This document shows positions 46,055 through 60,314 of a stretch of 64,000 nucleotides of DNA, in pieces. The position numbers were made by a program, and so were the translations under genes. Every line of letters begins with the position of its first letter. Positions within the stretch are counted from its first letter, which is position 1. The stretch comes from Promineifilum sp. GTDB lineage: Bacteria; Chloroflexota; Anaerolineae; Promineifilales; Promineifilaceae. The DNA is taken from contig JACKBY010000008.1 in NCBI GenBank assembly GCA_020634335.1, positions 96,304 through 160,303 on the forward strand. Reading direction: 5' to 3'. The notes beneath the pieces are model-generated. The model worked only from the letters and a program-made list of their open reading frames with translations, was not told the DNA's origin and made no database searches.

Positions 46055-46080
46055 GAAGGGCGGCTGAATGGCCGCCCTTC
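46055..46080. terminator. 10-bp hairpin between convergent genes
   Basis: GAAGGGCGGC (46055-46064) pairs with GCCGCCCTTC (46071-46080). It lies between the stops of the SBP-FW-META gene and argS. There is no U-tract on either strand. Confidence 0.6.
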
Positions 46081-46085
46081 GCGCG

Positions 46086-47759
46086 CTACATCACGTCTGG
46101 CGCGCTCATGCCCATCAAAGCCAGCACACGGGCAAAGACGACCTTGGCCGCTCGGTAGAAGCGCAGACGGGCCAGCCGCACTGGCTCCGGCACCTCGCTA
46201 TGCAGCACGCGGCACTCCTCATAGACCGGGTGGAACAGTGCTGCCAGATCGTAGGCATAGAAAGCCAGCCGGTGCGGCTCGTAGGTGGTGGCGATCATCT
46301 CCAGTACGTCGCCCAGTTCCAGCGTCTTGCGTAGAAAAGCCAGCTCGCGCTCGTGGGTCAGCAGGCTCAGATCGGCGTCCTCATCGGCGTTCTCCGCCAG
46401 GCCCGCCTCGGCCCACTTGCGAAAGATGCCCGCGCAACGCACATGGGCGTTTTGGATGTAGTAAACCGGGTTCTTATCCGACCGCTCCACGGCCAGATCT
46501 AGATCGAAATCGACCGGGCTGTTGGCCGAGCGCGAGATCATGAAGTAGCGAATGGCGTCGGCCCCCACCTCGTCGACCAACTCATCAAGGGTGACGAACA
46601 GGCCGCGGCGGGTGCTCATCTTGAATTGCTCACCCCCGCGCACCAGGTTGACGATCTGATGGAGAAGCGTGTGGACGAAGTCGGAATCGTAGCCCAGGGC
46701 GCGCACGCCCATCAGCACCTGGGGCGCGGTGGCGTGATGATCGGGGCCAAAAATGTCGACGACCAGGTCGAAGCCCCGCTGGGCCTTGTCCCAATGATAG
46801 GCGATGTCGGGCAGGCGATAGGTCGGCTCGCCGTCGGCCTTCACCACGACGCGATCCTTCTCGTCGCCGAAATCCGTCGAGCGGAACCATTGCGCCCCAT
46901 CTTTTTCATAAATGTAACCATTCTCGCGCAAGGCTTCCAGCGTGTGGTCGACGGCCCCGGACTCATAAAGGCTCTGCTCGCGGAAATAGACGTCAAAGAA
47001 GATCCCGATGCGGGCCAGCGTCGCTTTTTGTTGTTGCGAAATCCGGTCGCGAGCGTACTCGGCGAAGGCATCGGTCGGCATATCCACCAGCGCGTCGGCG
47101 TGCTCGGCGATGAGTTCCTTCGCCAAATCGATAATGTAGTCGCCCTGGTAGTGCTCGTCCAGCAGTTTGGCCCTCCGCCCCAACTGTTGCAAATAGCGCA
47201 CCTTGACTGACTCGCCCAGCAAGGTGATCTGCCGCCCGGCGTCGTTGTAGTAATACTCCATCGTCACGTTATAGCCGACGGCTTCGAGCACGCGATGAAG
47301 CGTGTCGCCGATGACGCCGCCGCGCGTGCGGCCGAGGGTGATCGGGCCGGTGGGATTGGCTGAGACGCACTCGACCTGCGCCGATTGGCCCTCGTGACCG
47401 ATGTCGATGCGGCCGAACTCGGCGTCCGCTTCCAGGATGCGCGCGGGCAACGCTTGCACCCACTCGTCGGCCAGGCGAAAGTTGATGAACCCCGGGGGGA
47501 CGACGTTGATCTCGCCCAGATAGTGGGGCGAAACGATGTGGGCGGCGATGGCCTCGGCGATCTTGAGTGGGGCCATGCGCGCCGGACGAGCCAACTGTAG
47601 GGCGATGGCCGTGGCATAGTCGCCGTAGGTCGCGTCGCGCGGGCGTTCGACGACCGGGTCGGGTACCTCGAAGGGGGGCAAGGTTTGGGCCGCCTGGGCA
47701 GCGACGATGGCCGCGCGGACGGCGGCCGATAATTCATGATGTTGGAGCATGCACTCCAT
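46086..47759 (-). CDS. argS: arginyl-tRNA synthetase
   Basis: This class I enzyme attaches arginine to tRNA-Arg in the cytoplasm. The 557 residues fit the family. Recognisable parts are the N-terminal Add-1 domain (GDYATAIALQLA near 47), the catalytic start SANPTGPITLGRTRGG near 131-146, YYYNDAGRQI, FKMSTRRG (the KMSKS counterpart) and the C-terminal anticodon-binding DALR domain. Where other ArgRS proteins have a HIGH-type HVGH, this one reads TLGR; both histidines are absent. An ATG three codons later (47750) is an alternative start. I see no second argS in the window. Confidence 0.93.
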   Translation of the reverse strand: MECMLQHHELSAAVRAAIVAAQAAQTLPPFEVPDPVVERPRDATYGDYATAIALQLARPARMAPLKIAEAIAAHIVSPHYLGEINVVPPGFINFRLADEWVQALPARILEADAEFGRIDIGHEGQSAQVECVSANPTGPITLGRTRGGVIGDTLHRVLEAVGYNVTMEYYYNDAGRQITLLGESVKVRYLQQLGRRAKLLDEHYQGDYIIDLAKELIAEHADALVDMPTDAFAEYARDRISQQQKATLARIGIFFDVYFREQSLYESGAVDHTLEALRENGYIYEKDGAQWFRSTDFGDEKDRVVVKADGEPTYRLPDIAYHWDKAQRGFDLVVDIFGPDHHATAPQVLMGVRALGYDSDFVHTLLHQIVNLVRGGEQFKMSTRRGLFVTLDELVDEVGADAIRYFMISRSANSPVDFDLDLAVERSDKNPVYYIQNAHVRCAGIFRKWAEAGLAENADEDADLSLLTHERELAFLRKTLELGDVLEMIATTYEPHRLAFYAYDLAALFHPVYEECRVLHSEVPEPVRLARLRFYRAAKVVFARVLALMGMSAPDVM

Positions 47760-47826
47760 TTTAACAGTTTGATTGCGGCCATGCGAGAGAAGCTGGTGGA
47801 TGGTCAGGGTTTTTCAGTTGTCGAGG

Positions 47827-47899
47827 TGTAGCGCCGGATTCTTATCCGGCGGCCGAGAACGAGCGGGGCTGCGGAGCCGGTTAAGAAACCGGCGCTACG
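47827..47899. repeat. interspersed palindromic repeat, copy 2
   Basis: The arms 47827-47850 and 47876-47899 match those at 10805-10871; only the last base of the right arm differs, and the central 25 bases are unrelated. It lies upstream of the unknown gene at 48136, in the 376-base gap 47760-48135. Confidence 0.8.
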
Positions 47900-48003
47900 G
47901 AGAGCGTTCGATTACTGAAAGCTTTGGGTGGATGATGCTATTTAACAACATAAAGCGGAGGCGGTTGGGGCGCAATCTTTCCGGGCTGCATCCTTCTCAG
48001 GCC

Positions 48004-48021
48004 GCAAGCTGGACAGCTTGC
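48004..48021. promoter_or_regulatory. 8-bp inverted repeat, operator candidate
   Basis: GCAAGCTG and CAGCTTGC flank a 2-base centre. It ends 7 bases before the candidate -35 box at 48029, a position used by many regulators. It could equally be a piece of a dispersed repeat. Confidence 0.4.
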
Positions 48022-48028
48022 CCACAGG

Positions 48029-48057
48029 TTGCGCCGCCTTACGCCCTTTCGTATACT
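48029..48057 (+). promoter_or_regulatory. candidate promoter
   Basis: TTGCGC (48029-48034), 17 bases, TATACT (48052-48057). It would start transcription near 48064, leaving a leader of about 70 bases before the ATG at 48136. The -35 box is weak. Confidence 0.4.
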
Positions 48058-48135
48058 CTTGACAAGGGACGGCCGCCCACCGGCTGCCCCATGGAACGAT
48101 CAGCAGGGAGACCAGACACGCCTGACAGAGAATAC

Positions 48136-49017
48136 ATGGACAACAGCAGGCCAATTCCACTGCCAAATGAGCAAGTCATTGTCGAAGGCAATCTCATAGA
48201 GATCGATGAAATGCGCCCCACAGCGGTAACTGACCAGTCCGCAGACGGCGATGACGTTTTGCCACTCGCTGGTGCGCCGTTGACCTGGCCGGCTCTGCGG
48301 CCGGTCGCGGAAGCATTACCTCCGGCTCCGGCCGACTCCGAATTCGACGCCTACATGGCCGTTATCAGGCTGCTGATCGGGGGCACCATTGAGGGCGCAA
48401 CCGAGTTGACCAAGCGCCTGGAAAGGTGGGAAGCTGAGTTGAACGCGACTGATGGGACGCTGGAAGCGGGCCAGATTCGTAGCGACGGCGACGCAGCACG
48501 CTACCTGCTGGCCGGCATGCTGCTCTCCGCCGGAGACGGGGCGCGACGGCAAGTCGTCCGGCTGGCTCAGGCGTCGGATCAGCTGTTCCGCATCACCGCT
48601 AGCGCCGCACAGCCTTTCGTGGATAATCGCCTGACCGGTATCGTCGCCCGACCGCTCGATCGGGCCTTCAACCGGCTGGTGGCCCGCGGGCAGCAGCGCG
48701 TCAATGACTGGATCGAACTCGGGCGCACTCAGGAGCCGGGCGCGCGACGCGTCGCCCGCAAAACGTATGAGCAACTCGTCGATGATCTGATTAGTAATCT
48801 GGCCGAAAACCGCGAACTGGCCGATCTCGTCCAGAAAAAGAGTGTCGGGCTGGCGACGGAGGCGGTCGACGAATTCCGCTCGCGCACTGTGTCGGCCGAT
48901 GTTATGGCCGAGAACATCGTCCGGCGCATTCTCCGGCGGCCGCCGCGGACCGAGCTGCCCGAGGCGTCGGAGGATATTCGGCGGGCCGTGGCCGCCAATA
49001 AATTGGATTCGGCATAG
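48136..49017 (+). CDS. soluble, mostly helical protein of unknown function
   Basis: I do not recognise this protein. From the ATG at 48136 it has about 293 residues: an acidic, Pro-rich N-terminus to about 70, then long amphipathic helices rich in Arg/Leu/Glu and Ala, with no signal peptide or membrane segment. The frame stays open upstream to 47773, but that stretch includes the interspersed repeat, so it is unlikely to be coding. A start at 48091 is also possible. It is followed on the same strand by an RDD membrane protein and a WS/DGAT acyltransferase, with which it may be co-transcribed. Confidence 0.65.
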   Translation: MDNSRPIPLPNEQVIVEGNLIEIDEMRPTAVTDQSADGDDVLPLAGAPLTWPALRPVAEALPPAPADSEFDAYMAVIRLLIGGTIEGATELTKRLERWEAELNATDGTLEAGQIRSDGDAARYLLAGMLLSAGDGARRQVVRLAQASDQLFRITASAAQPFVDNRLTGIVARPLDRAFNRLVARGQQRVNDWIELGRTQEPGARRVARKTYEQLVDDLISNLAENRELADLVQKKSVGLATEAVDEFRSRTVSADVMAENIVRRILRRPPRTELPEASEDIRRAVAANKLDSA

Positions 49018-49070
49018 GGCTACTGACAGTATCCATCGGCATCGCCGTCGCCATCCTTTGAGCACACCCT

Positions 49071-49673
49071 GTGACCCAAATCTTTCAACCCCACGCTTCC
49101 CTTCGCGGTCATTACGCCGGATTTGTCACGCGGTCCATCGCCTTTGTCATCGATTTGGTGTTAGTCGTGCTGACTCAGGTGACCTTCTTGTTAATCGTCC
49201 GTCTAGTGCTGGACTTCTTCGGCCTCAATGCGCTGGCTCAGGCGATTTTTGAACCGACCGAGGCGACCGACAGCTCCCTGCTCATCGTGCTGCTTCGCTG
49301 GGGCCTGGCCCTCTTCGGCGGCAGCGTGTTGTTCAATGTTTACGTCATCGCCTTTTGGCTGCTGGTAAACAGGACAATAGGCCAGGCCATATTGGGATTG
49401 CGTGTGATGCGCACCGACGGGCAACCCCTGAAACTCGGCCCCGCCGTGCGACGCGTGATCGGCTATTACGTCTCTTTCTTTGCCCTCTTTATCGGCTTTC
49501 TGTGGATTCTGCTCGACGACCGGCGACAAGGCTGGCACGACAAGCTGGCCGATACAGTTGTCGTCTACGATTGGGACGCGCGCCTGGGTCGCCGCCTGCG
49601 TGAGTGGCTGGAAACCCACCGGCCGGCTGTGGTCGCACCCGTCGAGCCGCCGGATTCTCGCCTTCAAGGATAA
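49071..49673 (+). CDS. RDD-family membrane protein
   Basis: This is a 200-residue integral membrane protein with the RDD signature. The first helix carries R and D in TRSIAFVIDLVLVVLTQV. The second helix region has LFNVYVIAFWLLVNRTIGQAILGLRVMR. The last helix, FIGFLWILLDDRRQGWHDKLADTVVV, contains the DDRRQGWHDK motif. RDD proteins have unclear functions (transport or membrane assembly has been proposed). The start is a GTG. The acyltransferase gene begins 6 bases after its stop, so the two are coupled. Confidence 0.88.
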   Translation: MTQIFQPHASLRGHYAGFVTRSIAFVIDLVLVVLTQVTFLLIVRLVLDFFGLNALAQAIFEPTEATDSSLLIVLLRWGLALFGGSVLFNVYVIAFWLLVNRTIGQAILGLRVMRTDGQPLKLGPAVRRVIGYYVSFFALFIGFLWILLDDRRQGWHDKLADTVVVYDWDARLGRRLREWLETHRPAVVAPVEPPDSRLQG

Positions 49674-49679
49674 AACGTC

Positions 49680-51077
49680 ATGTCCGCTCCCATCATCCCA
49701 CTCTCCAACGTCGATGCCGCCTGGCTCAAGATGGAAGACCCGACCAACCTGATGATGGTAACCGGGGTCATGACCTTCGCGCGGCCGATCGACGTCGCTC
49801 ATCTGCGGGCGCTGGTCGAAAGCCGGTTGCTGCAATTCGACCGGTTTCGGCAGCGCGTTGCGCGGCCTTCCCTGCCCATGGCCCCCTACTATTGGGAGCC
49901 TGATCCCGCTTTTAACCTCAATGCCCACATCCATCGCATCGGCCTGCCCCATCCACATGACAAGTGGGCGCTGCAACAGTTGGTGAGCGAGTTGATGAGT
50001 ACCGGCCTGGACTTCAGCAAGCCGCTGTGGCAAATCCACATCGTGGACGGCTACGGGGAAGGGGGGGCGCTGATCATCCGGCTCCATCATGCTCTGGCCG
50101 ACGGCATGGCCCTGATGGGCGTCCTGATGGCCCTGACGGAGATGGCTCCCGGCGCGCCCCGGCCGCAGCCCAACGGCTTGCCGGAGAGCGAGAAGCCGCC
50201 GGCCGGCCTGAGCGGATCATGGGCGGCGCTGCAACTGCGCACGGCGCGGCTGCTGGGCAAGGGCGTCGGCCTGGGCCGCCGGGCACTCATCGAGTCGTTA
50301 GAGACATACCTGAACAACGACCGGCCGCGCGAACTGGCCGAGAGCACCTCCGACTATGCCCACGCGGCCACCAAGCTCGTCCTGCGCGCGCCCGACCCGC
50401 CGACGATCTTCAAGGGCCGCCTGGGCGTCGCCAAGCGGGCCGCCTGGTCGCGGCCGTTGCCGCTGGGCGAGGTCAAGGCCATGCGCCAGGCCACCGGGGC
50501 GACGCTCAATGATCTGATGACCGCGGCCGTGACCGGCGCGCTGCGCCGCTATCTGGAAGCGCGCGGCGAAGAGGTCGTCGATTTTCGCGCCGCCGTGCCG
50601 GTCAATCTGCGCGGTCCCAACGACATGGGCGGGCTGGGCAACAAGTTTGGTCTTGTCTTTCTCGATCTGCCGGTCGGCACGGTGGACATGCGACGGCGCG
50701 TGGCGCTGATCCGCCGGCGAATGGAATCGTTGAAGGGCAGCCGCGAAGCACCGGCGTCGCTTGACATTTTGGCCGCCGTCGGCTTTTCGGCTCAGGCGAT
50801 CCAGGACGCGGTGGTGGGGATGATTGGGGCCAAGGCCACGGCCGTGCTCACCAACGTCCCCGGCCCGCCGATCCCGCTCTTTCTGGCCGGGCAACCCATC
50901 GAGTCGCTGATGTTCTGGGTTCCCCAGAGCGGGCGGCTGGGGCTGGGCATCAGCATCCTTAGCTATGCGAACAACATCTACGTGGGCATTGCCACCGACG
51001 CAGGCCTCATCCCCGACCCGGATGAGATCATGCTGGGGTTTTATGCGGAGTATGATGCGCTATTAGGGTTGGTTTAG
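49680..51077 (+). CDS. wax ester synthase/diacylglycerol acyltransferase (WS/DGAT)
   Basis: This enzyme transfers an acyl group from acyl-CoA to a fatty alcohol or diacylglycerol at the membrane, making storage lipids or wax esters. The catalytic motif HHALADG is at about residues 136-142. The start (SNVDAAWLKMEDPTNLMMV) and the C-terminal NVPGPPIPLFLAGQPI motif are also typical. Length (465) matches the family. The ribosome-binding site AAGGA lies in the end of the RDD gene. A storage function is an inference. Confidence 0.9.
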   Translation: MSAPIIPLSNVDAAWLKMEDPTNLMMVTGVMTFARPIDVAHLRALVESRLLQFDRFRQRVARPSLPMAPYYWEPDPAFNLNAHIHRIGLPHPHDKWALQQLVSELMSTGLDFSKPLWQIHIVDGYGEGGALIIRLHHALADGMALMGVLMALTEMAPGAPRPQPNGLPESEKPPAGLSGSWAALQLRTARLLGKGVGLGRRALIESLETYLNNDRPRELAESTSDYAHAATKLVLRAPDPPTIFKGRLGVAKRAAWSRPLPLGEVKAMRQATGATLNDLMTAAVTGALRRYLEARGEEVVDFRAAVPVNLRGPNDMGGLGNKFGLVFLDLPVGTVDMRRRVALIRRRMESLKGSREAPASLDILAAVGFSAQAIQDAVVGMIGAKATAVLTNVPGPPIPLFLAGQPIESLMFWVPQSGRLGLGISILSYANNIYVGIATDAGLIPDPDEIMLGFYAEYDALLGLV

Positions 51078-51235
51078 CCGGGACGATTGGCGCGAGGAAC
51101 AGCTCTCATTAACTGTGAAATTCACAGAGATCGTTCAATCCAATGACATAGATATCTATCCCGTATGAGCGCAGACACAACCGTCTTCCTTTTAGGTAGA
51201 AGGGGATGCTGATGCCGTACAGTAGAAATGCCAAA

Positions 51236-51303
51236 AGCGAAACGGTGTCACAGGGTCGAGCGTCTCAACTGCCTGAGGCTGGATGCCACCCGAATTATCC
51301 ACT
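51236..51303 (+). repeat. element B of a diverged non-coding repeat pair
   Basis: The blocks AGCGAAACGG (51236), AGCGTCTCA (51259), GCCTGAG (51271) and TTATCCACT (51295) match those of element A at 32441-32532. It lies in the 277-base space between the WS/DGAT gene and the convergent alpha-glucosidase gene. That space (51078-51354) otherwise shows no gene. Confidence 0.55.
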
Positions 51304-51354
51304 TCCCTGATTGGACTATCCATTTGGACAGTCAGGATAAGCCCGTCAAGGCCA

Positions 51355-52977
<1,623 letters not shown>

Positions 52978-53069
52978 GGGTCAGTCTCCAGTAAACAGTA
53001 ATCAATGTCCAGTAGGTCAGCGAGCAGGGCGTGGATTGTCATCCGTGGTCTGGGTGATTTCGTGCTCGC

Positions 53070-53639
53070 TTATCGCCGGTAGAGCGCGATCCAGCGACCG
53101 GCCTCGGAATCGGTGATGAGCGTCGCCAGCCGTTTCTGCCGCGTTTCTTCGCGTTTGGCGCTCATCACCCAGTGGGCCGTCCCGCGACGATAGTGCGCCG
53201 GTTGCGCTTCCCAATAATCCCAGGCGGCGGCGTTGGCCCGCAACTGAGTTTCGTAAGGTTCATCAAGTCCCGGCGGCCGATTTTCGTAGGAATATTCACC
53301 CGCCTTGGCCGGGTCGCGCGCCTCATAAGCGGCCAGCCCCGCCGGTTCCATCAACTCCAGTTCGATGAGTTCCCACACCCGCCTGACGTTGACCAGGCTC
53401 CAGTTGCTGCCCCGCTTGCGCGGGGTGAAGCGAATCGAATAGCTCTCATCGTCGATGCGGCGGCGGATGCCGTCGATCCAGCCGTAGCACAGCGCCTGAT
53501 CGACCGACTCCGGCCAGGTGATGCTGGGGCGGCCGGTCGCTTTTTTGTAGAAGCCGACGAGCAACTCGCTCTCTGTCGCGTGGTTAGCTGCCAGCCAGGC
53601 GCGAAAATCGGTCGGGGTGGGGAAGAAGGTGGGATCCAT
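53070..53639 (-). CDS. YdeI/OmpD-associated-like protein
   Basis: This is a small cytoplasmic protein of the YdeI family (bacteriocin-protection, OmpD-associated). The pattern is FRAWLAANHATESELLVGFYKKATG, ITWPESVDQALCYGWIDGIRR and RFTPRKRGSNWSLVNVRRVWELIE, followed by a C-terminal helical part ending RQKRLATLITDSEAGRWI. In related organisms the family is linked to stress or defence, but the activity is unknown. The in-frame ATGs at 53702 and 53657 are alternative starts; the shortest protein (MDPTFF, 53639) gives about 190 residues and matches the family start best. The gap 52978-53069 shows nothing. Confidence 0.82.
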   Translation of the reverse strand: MDPTFFPTPTDFRAWLAANHATESELLVGFYKKATGRPSITWPESVDQALCYGWIDGIRRRIDDESYSIRFTPRKRGSNWSLVNVRRVWELIELELMEPAGLAAYEARDPAKAGEYSYENRPPGLDEPYETQLRANAAAWDYWEAQPAHYRRGTAHWVMSAKREETRQKRLATLITDSEAGRWIALYRR

Positions 53640-53694
53640 CGCCGGTAAGTGTAGCATGACCTGTAACGACCTGAAAACGGAGCGTCCGGCCGAC

Positions 53695-53724
53695 TTGCCC
53701 ATTCCGCCGCTATCCGCCTATACT
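53695..53724 (+). promoter_or_regulatory. candidate promoter of mcrBC
   Basis: TTGCCC (53695-53700), 18 bases, TATACT (53719-53724). The start would be near 53731, leaving about 47 bases of leader, with GGGAGAA before the ATG at 53778. Confidence 0.5.
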
Positions 53725-53777
53725 TGCAACTGTGAACCGAGCTGCCGTATCGCTCGTCTATCCGGGAGAATCACCTC

Positions 53778-55277
53778 ATGTCGCTAGATGACAGCGATAT
53801 CCTCCCCGCCCCCTTCGACGCCATCTTCGGCGACCGGGCCACGGCCGACTGGGCTTTCGACCTGTTCGCCGAAACTGTCGCGCGACTGGGCGGCGGGCCG
53901 AACGATAGACGCTTTGTCCTGTCGTTACCCCACGGCCGGACGATGATGCGCCTGATCCTGGGCAACTGGATGGTCGTGGACGTCTCCGCCCTGAGGGGAG
54001 ACCTTCACCTGACGGCGTTGGTCGAGCCGATGGAAAACGCCTTCTCGTTTGAGCGCGGCGAGCCATTCGCCCGCACCGACGGCCGGATGGCCGTCTTCAC
54101 CCTTCCTCTGGCAACGGCAAGGACGTGGCCGGGCGAGCTGCGTCGCATCTATGAAGAAAGTATGATCGCCGTGGCCGAGCGATTCAGTCATTTCGAGTCG
54201 TCTCCTTTCCGGCGTTCTCACCAGCCGGCGATATTCCGGGCGCTATTCGACGCCGCCGGGCGGGAGCGACTCTTGACCGAAGGCCTGCCAGCGTCGAGCG
54301 AGGCTGAGGCGGGAAGCGCCCCAACGAATCGGCCGGCCCCCGCCGCTCGCAACCGCTTGCTAGGCGAGACCCGGCCCCGCTGGGGAGCGGACCAACCATC
54401 AGGGGTAGAACCTTACACGCGCGCCAACTTCCTCGACGATACGTACCTGACCGAAGAAACGGCCGACGAACTCCACGACCTGCTGCTGGAAAAGCGGCAA
54501 ATCATCCTCTATGGGCCGCCGGGCACGGGCAAGACCTACGTCGCCCGCCGTCTGGGCCGCCTCCTGACTGGGCTGGCCGATCCACCGCCGGAACGGCTGA
54601 CGGTCATCCAGTTTCATCCGGCCTACAGCTACGAGGAGTTTATCGAGGGCATCCGGCCGGAGAGCCACGAACGGCGTGGGCGCTACCACGTGGACTACCC
54701 GGTTCGGCCCGGCATATTCGTTCGCTTTTGCCGCCAGGCGGCGCACGTTGATGGGCCGTGTGTCTTCGTTATCGACGAGATCAACCGCGGCAACGTCGCC
54801 CGCGTCTTCGGCGAGTTGCTGCTGCTGCTGGAGTATCGCGACGAAGCCATTCCCCTGCCCTACTCCGGCGACCGCTTCCACATTCCACCCAATGTTTATG
54901 TGGTCGGCACGATGAACACGGCCGATCGCTCCATCGCGCTGGTCGACTTTGCCTTGCGCCGCCGCTTCCATTTCTTCCACTTTACGGCTGATCCCGACCT
55001 GTTCGATCGCTGGCTGGCCCGGCATCCTTCGTCCTTGCCCACTATGGGGGCGCTCTATCGTCGTCTGGCGACCGACGCCATCGATGATCCCAACTTCGCC
55101 ATCGGCCCCGGCGTGTTCATGCGCGAGCTGGATGAGGCCGGGCTGGCTCGCCTCTGGCGGCGTAGCATTATGCCGTATCTGGAAGAATACTATGTGGAGC
55201 AGCCGGCCAGAGCGCAACTTTGGGCGTGGGACGGCGATCTGGTGCGCCGCTTGCGGGGGCTGCCGGATGGCGACTGA
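53778..55277 (+). CDS. mcrB: McrB-type AAA+ GTPase of a type IV restriction system
   Basis: This is the motor subunit that recognises and translocates on modified DNA in the cytoplasm. The first 190 or so residues form an N-terminal domain I do not recognise, presumably the recognition part; then the motor domain: Walker A GPPGTGKTY near residue 245, FHPAYSYEEFIEGIRP, Walker B VFVIDEINRGN near 328 and the McrB signature GTMNTADRS near 377. Length (499) is normal. The gene overlaps mcrC by 11 bases, which is typical for the pair. Confidence 0.93.
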   Translation: MSLDDSDILPAPFDAIFGDRATADWAFDLFAETVARLGGGPNDRRFVLSLPHGRTMMRLILGNWMVVDVSALRGDLHLTALVEPMENAFSFERGEPFARTDGRMAVFTLPLATARTWPGELRRIYEESMIAVAERFSHFESSPFRRSHQPAIFRALFDAAGRERLLTEGLPASSEAEAGSAPTNRPAPAARNRLLGETRPRWGADQPSGVEPYTRANFLDDTYLTEETADELHDLLLEKRQIILYGPPGTGKTYVARRLGRLLTGLADPPPERLTVIQFHPAYSYEEFIEGIRPESHERRGRYHVDYPVRPGIFVRFCRQAAHVDGPCVFVIDEINRGNVARVFGELLLLLEYRDEAIPLPYSGDRFHIPPNVYVVGTMNTADRSIALVDFALRRRFHFFHFTADPDLFDRWLARHPSSLPTMGALYRRLATDAIDDPNFAIGPGVFMRELDEAGLARLWRRSIMPYLEEYYVEQPARAQLWAWDGDLVRRLRGLPDGD

Positions 55278-56463
55278 ACCGATCATCCTGCGGTTGACCG
55301 AGAATGAGACGGCGGTGACAGCCGAATTAAGCCCAGCCCAGGCGCACTTGTTGCGCGAGCGCTTTAGCGATCACCTGGATGTGCAGCGCGACTGGGAATC
55401 CGGGCGCTTTCTGCTGTCGGCCAAACGATCGGCCGGCATCGTCGCCGTCGACGGTCTGCGCGTCTACATTGAGCCGAAGGTTCCGCTGACGAATCTGTTC
55501 TACATGCTGACCTATGCCTATGACCTGCCCCTTTTTCGCGATGAGGAAGCGCCGCTGGCCGTGGGTGACGATTTGTTCGCGTTCCTGGTCGATATTTTCA
55601 TCAAGCAGGTCAACGGTCTGGCCCGTCAGGGTATCTACCGGAATTACATCGATTTCGAGGAAAACACGACCCGGTTGCGCGGTCGTCTGCTGCTGGGCGA
55701 ACACCTGCGGCGCAATGTCGTCCAGCCGGTGCGCTTTGCCCAGCGTTCTAATGACTTTACGGCCGACCTGCCGGAGAATCGCATTTTGAAGACCACGCTG
55801 CACCGGCTGGTGGGCGCGCCCTTTGGGGATGACGAATTGCGCCGTCGCCTTCGACGGACACTATCAGCCTTCGCGGAAGTTTCCCTCGTCGCCGTCCGGC
55901 CGGAGACGTGCGACCAGATTGTGTACAATCGCCTGAACACCCGCTACCGCGCACCAATTAGTTTGGCGCAGCTTTTCTTGCGCTATCTGTCGCTGGAAGG
56001 ACACGCGGGCCCGATGCCCTTTATGGCCTACCTGTTGCCGATGGCCGAGGTATTCGAGCGGTTCGTGGCCCGCTATCTGGCCGAATACTTTGCCGCCCAT
56101 CCGTTGATGAGTGTTCGCGCCCAGGAGTCGATCTGGCTGGACGAGGCGTTCCGCGAAAAAGGGCGGCTCGATATCCTGCTGCGTTGGGCCGGGCGATCAC
56201 GGCTGATCGTGGATACGAAGTACAAGTTATTCGACGGCGCGCCCACAGAAGCCGACCGCAACCAGATGTTCATGTATTGCCACGCGCTGGGAGTATCGCG
56301 GGCCATGCTCCTCTATGCCGACGCCCGGCCGATCGATTACGAAGCCCGATTTCCCGGCGTCTCGCTGTCGGCGCGCTCGCTGGCTTTGGATGGGTCGTTG
56401 GCCGATTTTCGCACGCGTTGTCGCGCATTGGGTCAGGGCTTGATGGATGACCTGGATAGATAA
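55267..56463 (+). CDS. mcrC: McrC-type nuclease subunit
   Basis: This is the endonuclease partner of McrB. The 398-residue protein starts at an ATG that overlaps the end of mcrB. The PD-(D/E)xK-type core is visible as KGRLDILLRW near 297 and LIVDTKYK near 311-318. The N-terminal part (VDGLRVYIEPKVPLTNLFYML) and LFLRYLSLEG are typical of the McrBC family. There is no methyltransferase gene nearby, as expected for a methylation-dependent (type IV) system. It is followed by about 113 bases before the convergent metH gene; a long-loop hairpin there is too weak to call. Confidence 0.92.
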   Translation: MATEPIILRLTENETAVTAELSPAQAHLLRERFSDHLDVQRDWESGRFLLSAKRSAGIVAVDGLRVYIEPKVPLTNLFYMLTYAYDLPLFRDEEAPLAVGDDLFAFLVDIFIKQVNGLARQGIYRNYIDFEENTTRLRGRLLLGEHLRRNVVQPVRFAQRSNDFTADLPENRILKTTLHRLVGAPFGDDELRRRLRRTLSAFAEVSLVAVRPETCDQIVYNRLNTRYRAPISLAQLFLRYLSLEGHAGPMPFMAYLLPMAEVFERFVARYLAEYFAAHPLMSVRAQESIWLDEAFREKGRLDILLRWAGRSRLIVDTKYKLFDGAPTEADRNQMFMYCHALGVSRAMLLYADARPIDYEARFPGVSLSARSLALDGSLADFRTRCRALGQGLMDDLDR

Positions 56464-56576
56464 CTATGTCTTGATATGGTTTTCTGTATGGTTGATAAAG
56501 GCCTATAAAGAGCAAAAAGTGGGCGGATTTATTATTACGGCCTTTTTAACCCGTGACGTAAGTTGCCCCAGAACTG

Positions 56577-60263
<3,687 letters not shown>

Positions 60264-60269
60264 AGTATG

Positions 60270-60294
60270 AAAAAAGCCTCTCATGATGAGAGGC
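60270..60294 (-). terminator. riboswitch expression-platform terminator
   Basis: GCCTCTC (60288-60294) and GAGAGGC (60276-60282) pair on the minus strand, followed by U6 (60270-60275) and then the metH ATG seven bases later. The 3' arm carries the only ribosome-binding-site-like sequence before metH. Confidence 0.85.
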
Positions 60295-60314
60295 CGGGTT
60301 AAACAGGGTGCACT

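Noticed and set aside
47773..48135. upstream extension of the gene at 48136
   Set aside because: It would translate the interspersed palindrome; this part also lacks family-like sequence.
56480..56555. terminator between mcrC and metH
   Set aside because: A GGCC stem with a loop of over 30 bases is too weak to call.
60264..60284. ATG at 60284 for metH
   Set aside because: It lies in the riboswitch terminator hairpin, and the ATG at 60263 gives the normal N-terminus.
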